DNA from: an uncultured Rhodospira sp.
GTDB lineage: Bacteria; Pseudomonadota; Alphaproteobacteria; Rhodospirillales; Rhodospirillaceae
DNA: 64,000 nucleotides
Reading direction: 5' to 3'
Assembly: GCF_937138205.1 (NCBI RefSeq)
Contig: NZ_CAKZOT010000059.1
Location: forward strand, 1 to 64,000
A model generated the notes under the pieces. The model saw nothing but the letters and a program-made list of their open reading frames with translations, was not told the origin of the DNA and searched no databases. Position numbers and translations under genes: made by a program. Below are positions 1 through 9,295 of this stretch, piece by piece; position 1 is the stretch's first letter; every line of letters begins with the position of its first letter.

Positions 1-72
1 CGTGCCGGGTTGACGGATCACGACGGGCTTGGCCTGTTGCCTCTCCACGCGTGTCTCGGGAGATCGCCGTCC

Positions 73-1923
73 ATGGCGCCGCCGCCGCTTCTGACCCTGC
101 AAGACATCACCCTCGGCTTCGGGGGACCGCCCCTGTTCGATGGCTTGTCCCTGACCATCGGCCGGGACGAACGCCTGTGTCTGGTGGGCCGCAACGGCTC
201 CGGCAAGTCGACCCTGCTGAAGGTGATCGCCGGGCTGGTGGAACCGGACGCCGGCACGCGGGCGCTGCAACCCGATGTGGCGGTGGCCTATTTGCCGCAG
301 GAACCGGACCTGAGCGGGTTCGCCTCGGCGCTGGACTGTGTGACGGCGGCGTTGCCGCCGGCCCACGCAGGCGAGGCGCACCGGGCGGAAATCCTGCTGG
401 ACGCGTTGCGTCTGCCCTATGACCGGGCGCCGGCGACCCTGTCGGGCGGCGAGACGCGGCGGCTGGCGCTGGCGCGGGCGCTGGTCGGGGAGCCGGACAT
501 CCTGCTGCTGGACGAGCCGACCAACCACCTCGACCTGCCGACCATCGCCTGGCTGGAGGACGCCGTGGCGGCGTTCCGGGGGGCGGTGGTGACCATCAGC
601 CACGACCGCGCCTTCCTGCGGCGCCTGACCCACGCCACGCTGTGGCTCGACCGGGGCCGGCTGCGCCGACTGGAGGAGGGCTTCGCCGCCTTCGACGCCT
701 GGGCCGACACCATCGTCGCCCAGGAAGAGGCCGAGTGGGCCAAGCAGGACAAGCTGATCGCCCAGGAGACCGTGTGGTCGCGCCAGGGCATTTCGGCGCG
801 GCGCAAGCGCAACCAGGGCCGTCTGCGCCGCCTGTATGCGCTGCGCGAGGAGCGTGCGCAGCGACTCCAGCGCGCCGGCGGCGTCAAGCTGGAGGCGGAG
901 GCGGGCGAGACCTCGGGCAAGCTGGTGATCGAGGCCGAGGGCATCGCCAAGGGGTTCGAGGGCCGGGCGGTGGTCAAGCCGTTCTCGATCCGCATTCTGC
1001 GCGGCGACCGCGTGGGCATCGTCGGCCCCAACGGTGCCGGCAAGACCACACTGCTCCGGCTGCTGACCGGCGCGCTGGAGCCGGATACGGGGCATGTGCG
1101 GTTGGGCACGAACCTCACGCCGACGACTCTCGACCAGCATCGGTCCCTGCTCGACGGCGACAAGACCGTGTGGGACCTGCTGGCCGACACCGGCGCCGAC
1201 CGCATCAACGTGCGCGGGGAGTCCCGCCACGTGGTGAGCTATCTGCGCGACTTCCTGTTCGACGACCGGCAGGCGCGCAGTCCGTTGAACAGCCTGTCCG
1301 GCGGCGAGCGCAACCGGCTGGTGCTGGCCAAGGCGCTGGCCAAGCCGACCAACCTGCTGATCCTGGACGAGCCGACCAACGACCTGGACATGGAGACGCT
1401 CGACCTGCTGGAGGAGATGCTGGCCGACTTCGACGGCACCCTCCTGCTGGTCAGCCACGACCGCGATTTCCTGGATCGCGTGGTGACGTCGACGATCGTG
1501 CTGCCGGGGGACGGTCGGGCGGTGGAGTACGCCGGCGGCTTCTCCGACGCGCTGGCCCAGGCGGGCGGCGCGATGGCGGCGTTGTTTCCGGGGATGCTGG
1601 GGGCGGCGCCGGCGGCGGGCGGGAACACGGGGCCGCCAAAGCCCAAGGCGACGCCGACGCCCTCCGAGAAGCCGAAACCGCGCTCGGCCAAACTCTCCTA
1701 CAAGCAGCAACGCGCCCTGGAGCAGTTGCCGGGCCGGATCGACTCCTTGCACGCCGAGGTCGCCCGTCTGGAAAACGACCTGGCCGATTCGGGGCTGTTC
1801 AGCCGCGACCCGGACGGGTTCCAGGCCCGCACCGACCGTCTGGAGGCCGCGCGGGCCGAGCTGTCGGCGGCCGAGGATGAGTACCTGGACCTGGAGATCC
1901 TGCGGGAAAGCCTGGAAGGGTAG
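73..1923 (+). CDS. uup: ABC-F family ATPase (Uup-like)
   Basis: 616-residue soluble ABC protein with two nucleotide-binding domains and no membrane segment, the layout of ABC-F proteins that act on ribosomes or DNA rather than in transport. Visible motifs: Walker [10 protein letters not shown] near residue 40 and GPNGAGKTT in the second half, signatures [15 protein letters not shown] and [15 protein letters not shown], and Walker [14 protein letters not shown] and [13 protein letters not shown]. The C-terminus after a Pro/Lys-rich linker is a predicted coiled coil (starting [11 protein letters not shown]), which favours Uup over EttA. The frame is open 63 bases further upstream, but homologs begin close to MAPPPLLTL. 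Family assignment is secure; the exact role is inferred. Confidence 0.92.
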   Translation: MAPPPLLTLQDITLGFGGPPLFDGLSLTIGRDERLCLVGRNGSGKSTLLKVIAGLVEPDAGTRALQPDVAVAYLPQEPDLSGFASALDCVTAALPPAHAGEAHRAEILLDALRLPYDRAPATLSGGETRRLALARALVGEPDILLLDEPTNHLDLPTIAWLEDAVAAFRGAVVTISHDRAFLRRLTHATLWLDRGRLRRLEEGFAAFDAWADTIVAQEEAEWAKQDKLIAQETVWSRQGISARRKRNQGRLRRLYALREERAQRLQRAGGVKLEAEAGETSGKLVIEAEGIAKGFEGRAVVKPFSIRILRGDRVGIVGPNGAGKTTLLRLLTGALEPDTGHVRLGTNLTPTTLDQHRSLLDGDKTVWDLLADTGADRINVRGESRHVVSYLRDFLFDDRQARSPLNSLSGGERNRLVLAKALAKPTNLLILDEPTNDLDMETLDLLEEMLADFDGTLLLVSHDRDFLDRVVTSTIVLPGDGRAVEYAGGFSDALAQAGGAMAALFPGMLGAAPAAGGNTGPPKPKATPTPSEKPKPRSAKLSYKQQRALEQLPGRIDSLHAEVARLENDLADSGLFSRDPDGFQARTDRLEAARAELSAAEDEYLDLEILRESLEG

Positions 1924-1961
1924 GGCCGCTTTCTGTCTCTCTCTCACCGCCCCGATCGTCC

Positions 1962-2041
1962 GACTCCTCCCCCATTTATGGGGGAGGTGGGGGAGGGGGT
2001 TCAGGCGGAAAACAGCGGCCTTGGATGTGTCTGACTCAGAT
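1962..2041. repeat. dispersed repeat family A, copy 1
   Basis: A hairpin core CCTCCCCCATTTATGGGGG followed by a G-rich stretch and then TTCAGGCGGAAAACAGCGG. The same roughly 65-80-base block recurs near 13230. It lies between convergent genes (ABC-F and the dynamin-like GTPase), so the hairpin may also terminate transcription in both directions. Confidence 0.8.
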
Positions 2042-2044
2042 CGC

Positions 2045-3766
2045 TCACCGCCCCAGGAAGCGGCGGCGGCGCGACGGCGCGGCGTCGTTAGCCGACGCCG
2101 ACTCGCCGTCGGCGAGGGCGGGCGCCGGTGTCTCGGCCGGGCGCGCGGCGAACGCCGAGGTGCCGGGCGGCACGTCGGTGTCCGGCGTGGCGGGCCGGGA
2201 GGCCGTCAGGACCTCGCCCGGTGTGATGCGCTGGCCCGATGGGTTGGTGTAGGCATCGTTCAAGCGCTGCACCAGTTCCATGCCGGTCTCACGCAGGCGG
2301 TCCAGGCGGCGCATGGTGCCGCCGCCGCTGCCGACCGGATGGCGCCGGTAGACCCGTGTCCAGAGCCCGGTGTTGCGGCGGAAGGCGTCGCGCACGCGGA
2401 GGTTCATGGTGCCGGCGGTTTCCGGCACCGTCGGCGTGATGCGCGCGGCCATGCTCGCCCGGGCCATCTGGTGCCCGACCTGGAACACCGCCCAAAGGCC
2501 GACGGCGGCGGCGATGATCCGGGCTGCGACCGCGCCGGCATCCTGACCCGTCCCGTTCAGCGTCGCGCCGAGCCATGCCAGCGCGCCCTCGAACCAACCC
2601 GGAGCGTTCGGGGCGGTTTCGGCGGCGGCGTCCGCCGGCGTGCCGGTCACCCAACTCAGCGCCCCGGCCGGCCCGCCCTGGACCAGGAGAACGATGCCGG
2701 CACCGAACGCCGCCAGGACCAACGCGCCCCAGGCGATATCCACGGCCAGAACCCGCTTGCGCCAGCGCGACAGGTGGCGGGCCAGTTCGGGCAGGACCTC
2801 GCCGTCCAGTTCGTTGATGACCGTTTCCAGCATCGCCACCACCCGGTACGAGCGGCCGACGCCGACCTCGGCAATGCGGCCGTGGATTTCGCGCAGGTCG
2901 TGGTCCCGCTTGGCTTCGTAGCGGGCCTTGAGAGCCGGATTGTCGATCTCCACGGCGGCGTCGGGGTTGTAGATGGCGTAGAAGCGTCCGGTGACCAGGC
3001 CGGCCTGGGCGATGGCGCGCTGCCAGGCGCCGACCACATCGGCGGCGTTGTCTTCCCGCGCTGTCGTGTCGATCTGGTTGAGGATATAGAGAAACTTGGT
3101 CGGATCGGCGCGCCGCACCGTCTTCGACACTAGGTGCTGCAGCGTGTCCTGCATGGCCCCCGGCTCCGGGTGGCGGGCGTCGAAGAAGATCAGCACCAAG
3201 TCCGACAAGTCGATGATGTGGTCGGTGATGCGCAGGGTGGAGCGGCGCTGGTCGTCGGAGTCGAACCCGGGGCTGTCGATCATGATCACGCCCCACGAGC
3301 GCGGACTGGAGACCGTTTTCAGTTGCAGGTAGGCGTCGATCCGCTTGCCCTCGCCGGGGGCCACCTTCTCGATCTCGTCGCTCATGCGGAAGAACGGAAA
3401 GCGCGGGTCAGCGTTTAGTGCCGTGCCCGGCAGGGTGCGCGGCTGCGCCGACTTGCCGTGGCAGATGACGGTGAACTTGTCGTCGACGGCTTGGTTCCCG
3501 GTGTTCTGAAGAGGCACGCCGAGATAGCTGTTGATGAACGAGGATTTCCCGGCGGAGAAGGTGCCGAGCACGCTGATCATCGGCCACCAGGCGATGCGCG
3601 TGGCCAGGGAGTCCGATCGGTCCAGCAATCCCATCCGGTACAACATGTGGTCGACACGCCGGAACAGGGGCAGCAGCTCGACGAGGTCCGGCTGTTCCTT
3701 GCGCAAGTGCGCGTCCAGGGTCTTGAGGCGTTGGCGCAGGGATGTCCGAGGTCTCATGGGCGTCAT
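2045..3766 (-). CDS. dynamin-like GTPase, membrane-anchored
   Basis: 573 residues. An N-terminal GTPase domain shows G1 GTFSAGKSS (residues 68-76), G3 DSPGFDSDD and G4 NQID. The long helical remainder contains two hydrophobic segments, around VDIAWGALVLAAFGAGIVLL and RIIAAAVGLWAVFQVG, so it is probably attached to the inner membrane. Bacterial dynamin-like proteins remodel or protect membranes; which process is served here is not shown by the context. The upstream neighbour is divergent (GGDEF protein). A second in-frame ATG lies nine bases downstream of the chosen start. Family call is good, function open. Confidence 0.82.
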   Translation of the reverse strand: MTPMRPRTSLRQRLKTLDAHLRKEQPDLVELLPLFRRVDHMLYRMGLLDRSDSLATRIAWWPMISVLGTFSAGKSSFINSYLGVPLQNTGNQAVDDKFTVICHGKSAQPRTLPGTALNADPRFPFFRMSDEIEKVAPGEGKRIDAYLQLKTVSSPRSWGVIMIDSPGFDSDDQRRSTLRITDHIIDLSDLVLIFFDARHPEPGAMQDTLQHLVSKTVRRADPTKFLYILNQIDTTAREDNAADVVGAWQRAIAQAGLVTGRFYAIYNPDAAVEIDNPALKARYEAKRDHDLREIHGRIAEVGVGRSYRVVAMLETVINELDGEVLPELARHLSRWRKRVLAVDIAWGALVLAAFGAGIVLLVQGGPAGALSWVTGTPADAAAETAPNAPGWFEGALAWLGATLNGTGQDAGAVAARIIAAAVGLWAVFQVGHQMARASMAARITPTVPETAGTMNLRVRDAFRRNTGLWTRVYRRHPVGSGGGTMRRLDRLRETGMELVQRLNDAYTNPSGQRITPGEVLTASRPATPDTDVPPGTSAFAARPAETPAPALADGESASANDAAPSRRRRFLGR

Positions 3767-3989
3767 TCGCGCTGTTTGGTCGCCGGGTGGCGGAGTGTGG
3801 AGGGGGGAGTGTAGGGTCCGGCCGCGCGCCTGTCCAACACCGTGGCCGCCAATGGCCGCATGGCCGCAAAGGTTTCAGGTATCCGAAGACTTGCGTCTCT
3901 CGCGGCACTTGCGCATTCTGGTCCCGGTCCTCACCCCGCGACTGGCGGGCCGTGGGACGAATTCTGGGGGGCAGGCGGAAGGGGCATCC

Positions 3990-5471
3990 ATGGGATCGGC
4001 GCCTTTTGTAGGGCAACGTGGTCAGGGGGGAGAGTCGGCCGGCCGCTGGACGGTCGAGGCCGAGCCGAATGAGACCGTGGAGACGCCGGACACGATGAGT
4101 CGCGAGGATACCGCGACCACCGAACCGTGGACGGTTCTCGTGGTTGGCCGTGACGCCGACGTTCATGTGGCCTTGGACCGCATTTTCGAGGGCGCCACCT
4201 ACGCCGGCCGGCCCATCCGGATTCTGCACGGCCACTCGGTTCTCGAAGCCGAATCCGTGCTGCGCGCCGAATCCGACATTTCCGTGATCCTGCTGGACAC
4301 GGAGATGGAGACCGAGGACACCGGCCTGCGGCTGGTCCGCACCATCCGCGAGGCCTTGTGCATCCTGGATACCCGGATCGTTCTGCGCACCGGAGCCCCC
4401 GGCGACGCGCCCGACGCGGACATCGTCCTGCGCTACGATATCAATGACTACCGTGCGCGCACGGAGTTGACGGAGGCCCGCCTGTTCAGCGCCGTCGTGG
4501 CCGCCTTGCGGTCCTACGATCGCTTGCGGACGATCGCCAATCAGCGTGACGAACTCGGCCGCATGAACCTGACGCTGGAACAGCGGATCGCCGAGCGGAC
4601 GCAAGAGTTGCTGGACAGCGAGACACGCTTGCGGTCCATCCTGGACACCTCGGTGATGCCGATCTTCATCACCGCCGTTGCCACGGGGCAGGTGCTCTAC
4701 GCGAACAGGAGCGCCAACCATCTCCTGGGCCTGGTCGAAACGCGGCGCGACCACGGGATCTGGCATCGGCCGGCGGATCGCCGCCGGATCCTTGATGGCG
4801 TGGCCCGCCACACGCAGGTGCATGACATCGAGGCCCAGATGATCGCCGTCGACGGTCATCGCTTCTGGGCGCTGATCGCGGCCATCGGTACGACGTTCGA
4901 TGGCGAGCCGTGCGTGCTGACGTCGTTCAGCGACATCTCCAGCCGCAAGGCCATGGAGGAGGAACTCAAGCAACTGGCGGCGACGGACGCGCTTACCGGC
5001 ATCGGCAACCGGCGCCAGCTCATGGAGTTGGGCGACCGGGAGATGCGCCGGGCGCGTCGGTACAGCAATTCCCTGTCGATCATGCTGCTCGACATCGACC
5101 ACTTCAAGCGGATCAACGACGAGCACGGCCATGCGATCGGCGACGTCACGCTGAAAGCGATGGTTCAGTGTTGTCTTCAGCAGTTGCGCGAGATTGACAT
5201 CATATGCCGGCTGGGCGGCGAGGAGTTCGTCGTGCTCATGCCCGAGACGCCGGTCGAGGCGGCCGCGACGGCCGCCGAGCGGTTGCGCCTGGCCGTCGCG
5301 GACGTGAAAGTCCCCGCGGCCAACGACCAGACGGTGGCGTTCACCGTCAGCATCGGCTTGACGGCACCCCGTGCGGATGACAAGACCCTCGGCGACGTGT
5401 TGATGCGCGCCGACGAGGCGCTGTACGCGGCGAAGCATTCGGGTCGCAACCGGGTCGTGACGGTGACGTGA
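3990..5471 (+). CDS. REC-PAS-GGDEF diguanylate cyclase
   Basis: 493 residues with this start. Domains in order: a receiver-like domain (about 47-175) with the phosphoacceptor Asp103 in ILLDTEMETED; a short coiled coil (185-210); a PAS domain (about 212-320); and a GGDEF domain (330-493) with active-site GGEEF at 409-413 and an inhibitory RxxD site (R400-D403), so an active, product-inhibited cyclase making cyclic di-GMP is expected. The receiver with its RIVLRTGAPG and YDINDYRARTELT stretches is of the kind usually found with DUF3369 and HD-GYP domains. ATG 3990 has a GGAAGGGG ribosome site; ATG 4095 is the alternative. Confidence 0.9.
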   Translation: MGSAPFVGQRGQGGESAGRWTVEAEPNETVETPDTMSREDTATTEPWTVLVVGRDADVHVALDRIFEGATYAGRPIRILHGHSVLEAESVLRAESDISVILLDTEMETEDTGLRLVRTIREALCILDTRIVLRTGAPGDAPDADIVLRYDINDYRARTELTEARLFSAVVAALRSYDRLRTIANQRDELGRMNLTLEQRIAERTQELLDSETRLRSILDTSVMPIFITAVATGQVLYANRSANHLLGLVETRRDHGIWHRPADRRRILDGVARHTQVHDIEAQMIAVDGHRFWALIAAIGTTFDGEPCVLTSFSDISSRKAMEEELKQLAATDALTGIGNRRQLMELGDREMRRARRYSNSLSIMLLDIDHFKRINDEHGHAIGDVTLKAMVQCCLQQLREIDIICRLGGEEFVVLMPETPVEAAATAAERLRLAVADVKVPAANDQTVAFTVSIGLTAPRADDKTLGDVLMRADEALYAAKHSGRNRVVTVT

Positions 5472-5548
5472 CGGGGGGGATACCGGGCGCTCCTGTTCGC
5501 CTTTTCACCAATCGGCGCGGTCGGCGCGCCGAAGCAAGACGAGTGCGC

Positions 5549-6229
5549 ATGTCGGCCCTGATGGCCTCTCCAAGTGAGTCGATGACGGTTGACGAGGCGA
5601 TGCGGCGTCCGATCGGTCCCGGCCGCCTGCGCGAGACGGTCACCGATATGGCGGCGCGGACGCCGCCGGACGATCCGCCCGCGCCGCTTCCCACAGGCGT
5701 CAGCGTGGCGCGGCACGCCGGGACCCTGACGTGGGCGACCTTCGCGCCATTGTTTCACGCCGTTGGGGCTCCATGGCTGTGGCGGGATCGGTTGACCCGC
5801 TCGCCGGCCGAGCAGGAGGCGCATCTGGCCGATCCCGGTGTCGTCGTCCATGTGCTGCACGACGGGGTGGGGGCGGCCCTCGGGTTCTGCGAGATGGACT
5901 GCCGCGACGCGGCGGCCGGCTTCCGCGTGCTGTACTTCGGCCTGGTGCCGGACGCCATCGGCGGTGGCCTGGGGCGGGCGTTGTTCGCGCGCGCCCTGGC
6001 CGACGCCTGGCACATGGGACCGGTGTGCATCCGACTCGATACCTGCACGCACGATCATCCCCGGGCGGTCGACTTCTACCGGCGCTTCGGGTTTTCCGTC
6101 ACCGGGCGGCGTGTGGTGGAAGCCGACGACCCGCGCCTGACCGGCCTGCTGCCGCGCGACGCGGCGGCGCACGTCCCGCTGGCGCCCCTGGTCGAACGGC
6201 CGCCGGCCCTGCGCACCGATGCGGGGTAG
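5549..6229 (+). CDS. GNAT-family N-acetyltransferase
   Basis: 226 residues with the chosen start. The acetyl-CoA binding motif is visible as VPDAIGGGLGRALFARALADA, followed by the CTHDHPRAVDFYRRFGF motif that ends most GNAT folds. The substrate is unknown. The frame is open from a GTG at 5468 that overlaps the stop of the cyclase gene, and later ATGs occur at 5581 and 5649; none has a strong ribosome site, so the N-terminus is uncertain and the conserved fold begins only around 5690. Translational coupling with the upstream cyclase is possible. Confidence 0.8.
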   Translation: MSALMASPSESMTVDEAMRRPIGPGRLRETVTDMAARTPPDDPPAPLPTGVSVARHAGTLTWATFAPLFHAVGAPWLWRDRLTRSPAEQEAHLADPGVVVHVLHDGVGAALGFCEMDCRDAAAGFRVLYFGLVPDAIGGGLGRALFARALADAWHMGPVCIRLDTCTHDHPRAVDFYRRFGFSVTGRRVVEADDPRLTGLLPRDAAAHVPLAPLVERPPALRTDAG

Positions 6230-6249
6230 GGCACTGGATTTCGCACCGG

Positions 6250-6459
6250 TCAGGCGATGATGTCCGGGGTCAACCGCGCCTGCAGCCGCGAGATCTCGTC
6301 CTTCAGGGAGAGCTTGCGCTTTTTCAGACGCTGGAGCTGCACCATGTCGTACGGCGCGGCTTCCATCAGCCGGGAGATGACCTCGTCGAGGTCCCGGTGT
6401 TCCACAATCAGCCCTTGCAGCTTTTGGCGGAGGGCATTGGTTTCTTCATCGTCGATCAT
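6250..6459 (-). CDS. DUF465 (YdcH-like) small coiled-coil protein
   Basis: 69 residues: MIDDEETNALRQKLQGLIVE at the start, then the family core EHRDLDEVISRL and RLKKRKLSLKDEISRLQ. This helical hairpin is typical of the YdcH/DUF465 proteins, common in proteobacteria and of no established biochemical role. The frame extends upstream but the family begins at this Met. It is convergent with the acetyltransferase gene and divergent from the phosphofructokinase gene. Confidence 0.85.
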   Translation of the reverse strand: MIDDEETNALRQKLQGLIVEHRDLDEVISRLMEAAPYDMVQLQRLKKRKLSLKDEISRLQARLTPDIIA

Positions 6460-6782
6460 GTGTGGCCGAACGTGGACATGCTGCGTAAAAGAGGAACATA
6501 GGCGTAAATGAACATACACGTCTTGCGTCGCGGCGCGAGACGGGGCATGTCCTGCCGTGATCAGAGGGGACGGTGGATCGGCGTGCACCGCGTCCCAACC
6601 GTCCGAACCGGCCCACCGTAACAGAATTCCCGTGACCGCGACACGTTTGATGGTCTCCCCTAAAGACAGGGGTGCGCCGCGCGGCAGCACGGACAGGACC
6701 CAATCCGAGCGCCGGAACACCCGGGGCCAAGCCCGGCCGGCGCTCCCACCCACGCAAGGGCTTGCGAGAGCGGAGGAAACAC

Positions 6783-7877
6783 ATGGGGAAGGTTCGACGT
6801 CTTGGTGTGCTGACAAGCGGCGGCGACTGCGCCGGCCTGAATGCCGTGATTCGCGCGGTGACCTATCGGGCGGTGCGCACCTACGGCTGGAAGGTGTTCG
6901 GCATCATCGACGGGTCGATGGGGCTGATGGAACGGCCGCTGCGCTACCGGGAACTGGACCTTGACATGTTCTCGGGCACCATGCTGCGCGAGGGCGGCAC
7001 ATTCCTCGGCACCGTCAATCGCGGCGATCCGTTCAACTTTCCCATGCCCGACGGCACGACCAAGGACCGCTCGCTCGATTTCGTGGACGGGTTCAACAAG
7101 CTGCAGCTGGACGCCCTGATCGTCATCGGTGGCGACGGGTCCATGAAGATCTTGTCGCAGTTGTGCGCCGTGGGTGGCATCGGCATGGTGGGCGTGCCGA
7201 AGACCATCGACAACGATGTCCACGGAACCGACTTCGCGGTCGGCTTCACCACCGCCGTCAATGTGGTGACGGAGGCGCTCGACCGTCTGCAACCGACCGC
7301 CGCCAGCCACCACCGGGTGATGATCCTGGAGGTCATGGGCCGCGACGCCGGGCACATCGCCATCAACGCCGCCATCTCCGGCGGTGCCGACGTGGCGTTG
7401 ATCCCGGAACTGCCGTACCGGCTCGACAGCATTGCCAGCAAGATCGCGGATGTGATCCGCGAGGGGCGGAACCATGCCTTGATGGTGGTGGCCGAGGGCT
7501 GCAAGACCGAGGACGGGCAGATGGCGACCAAGGCCCAGTCGCATGGGCAGATGCGATATGGCGGGATCGGCCAGTACCTGTCGGATAACATTGCAAGGAT
7601 GACGGACCTGGAGACCCGGGTCACCACGCTGGGCCACGTCCAGCGTGGTGGCACGCCGTCGACGCGCGACCGACTGCTGGCGTCGGCGTTCGGCGTGCAC
7701 GCGGTGGACATGGTGGCCGAGGGTCGGGTGAACCGCATGGCGGCGTGGCACGAACGCGGCGTCGTCGACGTGCCGCTGGAAGAGGTGTGCATCGGCCCGC
7801 GCTCGCTGGACCCGGATGGCACCCTGATCAAGGTGGCGCGCGGCCTGGGCATCTACGTCGGGGAGGAGCCCGCGTGA
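6783..7877 (+). CDS. pfkA: 6-phosphofructokinase (mixed-substrate type)
   Basis: 364 residues. Phosphorylates fructose 6-phosphate, either with ATP or reversibly with pyrophosphate. Visible motifs: N-terminal GVLTSGGDCAGLNAVIRA, phosphoryl-donor site GGDGS (116-120), catalytic PKTIDND (139-145) and C-terminal RVTTLGHVQRGGTPS. The Gly of GGDGS points to ATP, while Lys140 before TIDND is the residue seen in pyrophosphate enzymes, so donor use cannot be read off with certainty. The start is set by GGAGG six bases upstream of the ATG. Confidence 0.93.
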   Translation: MGKVRRLGVLTSGGDCAGLNAVIRAVTYRAVRTYGWKVFGIIDGSMGLMERPLRYRELDLDMFSGTMLREGGTFLGTVNRGDPFNFPMPDGTTKDRSLDFVDGFNKLQLDALIVIGGDGSMKILSQLCAVGGIGMVGVPKTIDNDVHGTDFAVGFTTAVNVVTEALDRLQPTAASHHRVMILEVMGRDAGHIAINAAISGGADVALIPELPYRLDSIASKIADVIREGRNHALMVVAEGCKTEDGQMATKAQSHGQMRYGGIGQYLSDNIARMTDLETRVTTLGHVQRGGTPSTRDRLLASAFGVHAVDMVAEGRVNRMAAWHERGVVDVPLEEVCIGPRSLDPDGTLIKVARGLGIYVGEEPA

Positions 7878-7899
7878 GGCGAGGCCGATCGGCGGGGCG

Positions 7900-8289
7900 G
7901 TGTCCGTGTCTCCGTCGCTGATGGTGGCGGTCGCCGCTGGCGGGGCCGTCGGCGCGGTGGCGCGCTACATGGTCACGTCGGCGGTGCCGCGCCTGCTTGG
8001 CCACGGCTTCCCATGGGGGACCCTGGTGGTCAATGTGGTGGGCTCCCTGCTGATGGGCCTGCTGATCGATATTCTCGCCCGGCGCTGGTCGGCGCCGGTC
8101 GAGGCGCGGGTGTTCCTGGTCACCGGGTGCCTGGGGGCGTTCACCACGTTCTCCACCTTCTCGCTGGACGTGGTCACGCTGTACGAGCGGGGCGCGCTGC
8201 TGCCGGCGGCGCTGTACGTGGTGGGGTCGGTGGTGGCCGGTGTGGCGGCGCTGTTCGCCGGCCTGTGGCTGGGCCGGGCGCTCGTGTAG
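7900..8289 (+). CDS. crcB: fluoride channel CrcB/Fluc
   Basis: 129 residues with four hydrophobic segments. The hallmark motifs are present: GGAVGAVARY at the N-terminus, WGTLVVNVVGSLLMG, and GCLGAFTTFSTFSLD, the Phe/Thr/Ser-rich segment lining the fluoride pore. Works as a dual-topology dimer in the inner membrane, exporting fluoride. A GTG start is used here; an ATG at 7921 is the alternative. No fluoride riboswitch was recognised in the short gap after pfkA. It is the first gene of a tightly packed run with rluC, DUF2059 and a HAD phosphatase. Confidence 0.92.
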   Translation: MSVSPSLMVAVAAGGAVGAVARYMVTSAVPRLLGHGFPWGTLVVNVVGSLLMGLLIDILARRWSAPVEARVFLVTGCLGAFTTFSTFSLDVVTLYERGALLPAALYVVGSVVAGVAALFAGLWLGRALV

Positions 8290-8290
8290 A

Positions 8291-9295
8291 ATGGATGACC
8301 TGATGAGTGGCGTGCAGAACATCGCGGTGGGGCCGGACGAGGCCGATCAGCGCCTGGACCGCTGGTTCCGGCGGCGTTTTCCGGACCTGTCGCACGGCCG
8401 GCTGGAGAAGCTGCTGCGCACCGGGCAGGTGCGGGTGGATGGCGGCCGGGCGAAGGCCAACACGCGGCTGTGCACCGGGCAGACCGTCCGCGTGCCGCCG
8501 CTCGACCCGGTGGCGTCGGACCGCCCGGCGCCGGCGCGGCCGAAACCGGCCTTGCGGGTCAGCGACAGCGCGCTGAAGGATCTGCGGGCGGCCATCCTGC
8601 ACCAGGACGATTGGCTGATCGCAATCAATAAGCCGGCCGGATTGGCGACGCAGGGCGGCACCGGCCTGACGCACCATCTCGATGCCATGCTGGACGGCCT
8701 GAAGCGCCATCCGGGCGAAGAGCGTCCCCGTCTGGTGCATCGCCTGGACAAGGACACGTCGGGGGTTCTGCTGTTGGCGCGGTCGGCCGCCGCCGCGCGC
8801 GCGCTCACCCAGGCGTTCCGCGACCGGGCGACGCGCAAGGTCTACTGGGCGCTGGTGGCCGGTGTGCCAAAACCGCGCGCCGGGACCATCCGCGCCGCGC
8901 TGGCCAAGGAGGGCGGCGCCAAGGGGGAGCGCATGGTGTGGACCGAGGACGACGGCAAGCCGGCGGTCACGGACTATCAGGTTGTGGACGACGCCGGCCC
9001 GGTGAGCTGGCTGTGGATGGAACCGCGCACCGGCCGCACCCACCAATTGCGCGCCCACGCCGTGGTGCTGGGCACGCCGATCCTGGGCGATGGGAAGTAT
9101 GGCGGCCAGGGAGCCTTCGTGGGCGGGATCGAGGTGGCCAGACGGATGCACCTGCACGCCCGCCTGCTGGCGCTGCCGCATCCGGCCGGCGGGCGGCTGG
9201 TGATCGAGGCCCCCCTGCCGCCGCACATGGCCGAGGCGTTTCGGTCGTTCGGGTTCCAGGCGAACGACGCGCCGGCGTTGGAGGAGCTTCCGTGA
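8291..9295 (+). CDS. rluC: RluC/RluD-family 23S rRNA pseudouridine synthase
   Basis: 334 residues. An N-terminal S4 RNA-binding domain (ADQRLDRWFRRRFPDLSHGR) is followed by the RluA-type catalytic domain with RLVHRLDKDTSGVLLLAR, which carries the catalytic Asp, and the RTGRTHQLRAHA motif. Isomerises specific uridines in large-subunit rRNA. It begins two bases after the crcB stop; a second Met lies at 8303. The stop overlaps the GTG start of the next gene, so the two are likely co-translated. RluC is favoured over RluD by context-free similarity only. Confidence 0.88.
   Translation: MDDLMSGVQNIAVGPDEADQRLDRWFRRRFPDLSHGRLEKLLRTGQVRVDGGRAKANTRLCTGQTVRVPPLDPVASDRPAPARPKPALRVSDSALKDLRAAILHQDDWLIAINKPAGLATQGGTGLTHHLDAMLDGLKRHPGEERPRLVHRLDKDTSGVLLLARSAAAARALTQAFRDRATRKVYWALVAGVPKPRAGTIRAALAKEGGAKGERMVWTEDDGKPAVTDYQVVDDAGPVSWLWMEPRTGRTHQLRAHAVVLGTPILGDGKYGGQGAFVGGIEVARRMHLHARLLALPHPAGGRLVIEAPLPPHMAEAFRSFGFQANDAPALEELP

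Noticed and set aside
1877-3133. A plus-strand frame following the ABC-F gene
   Set aside because: Antisense to the dynamin-like GTPase and crossing a repeat; no recognisable domain.
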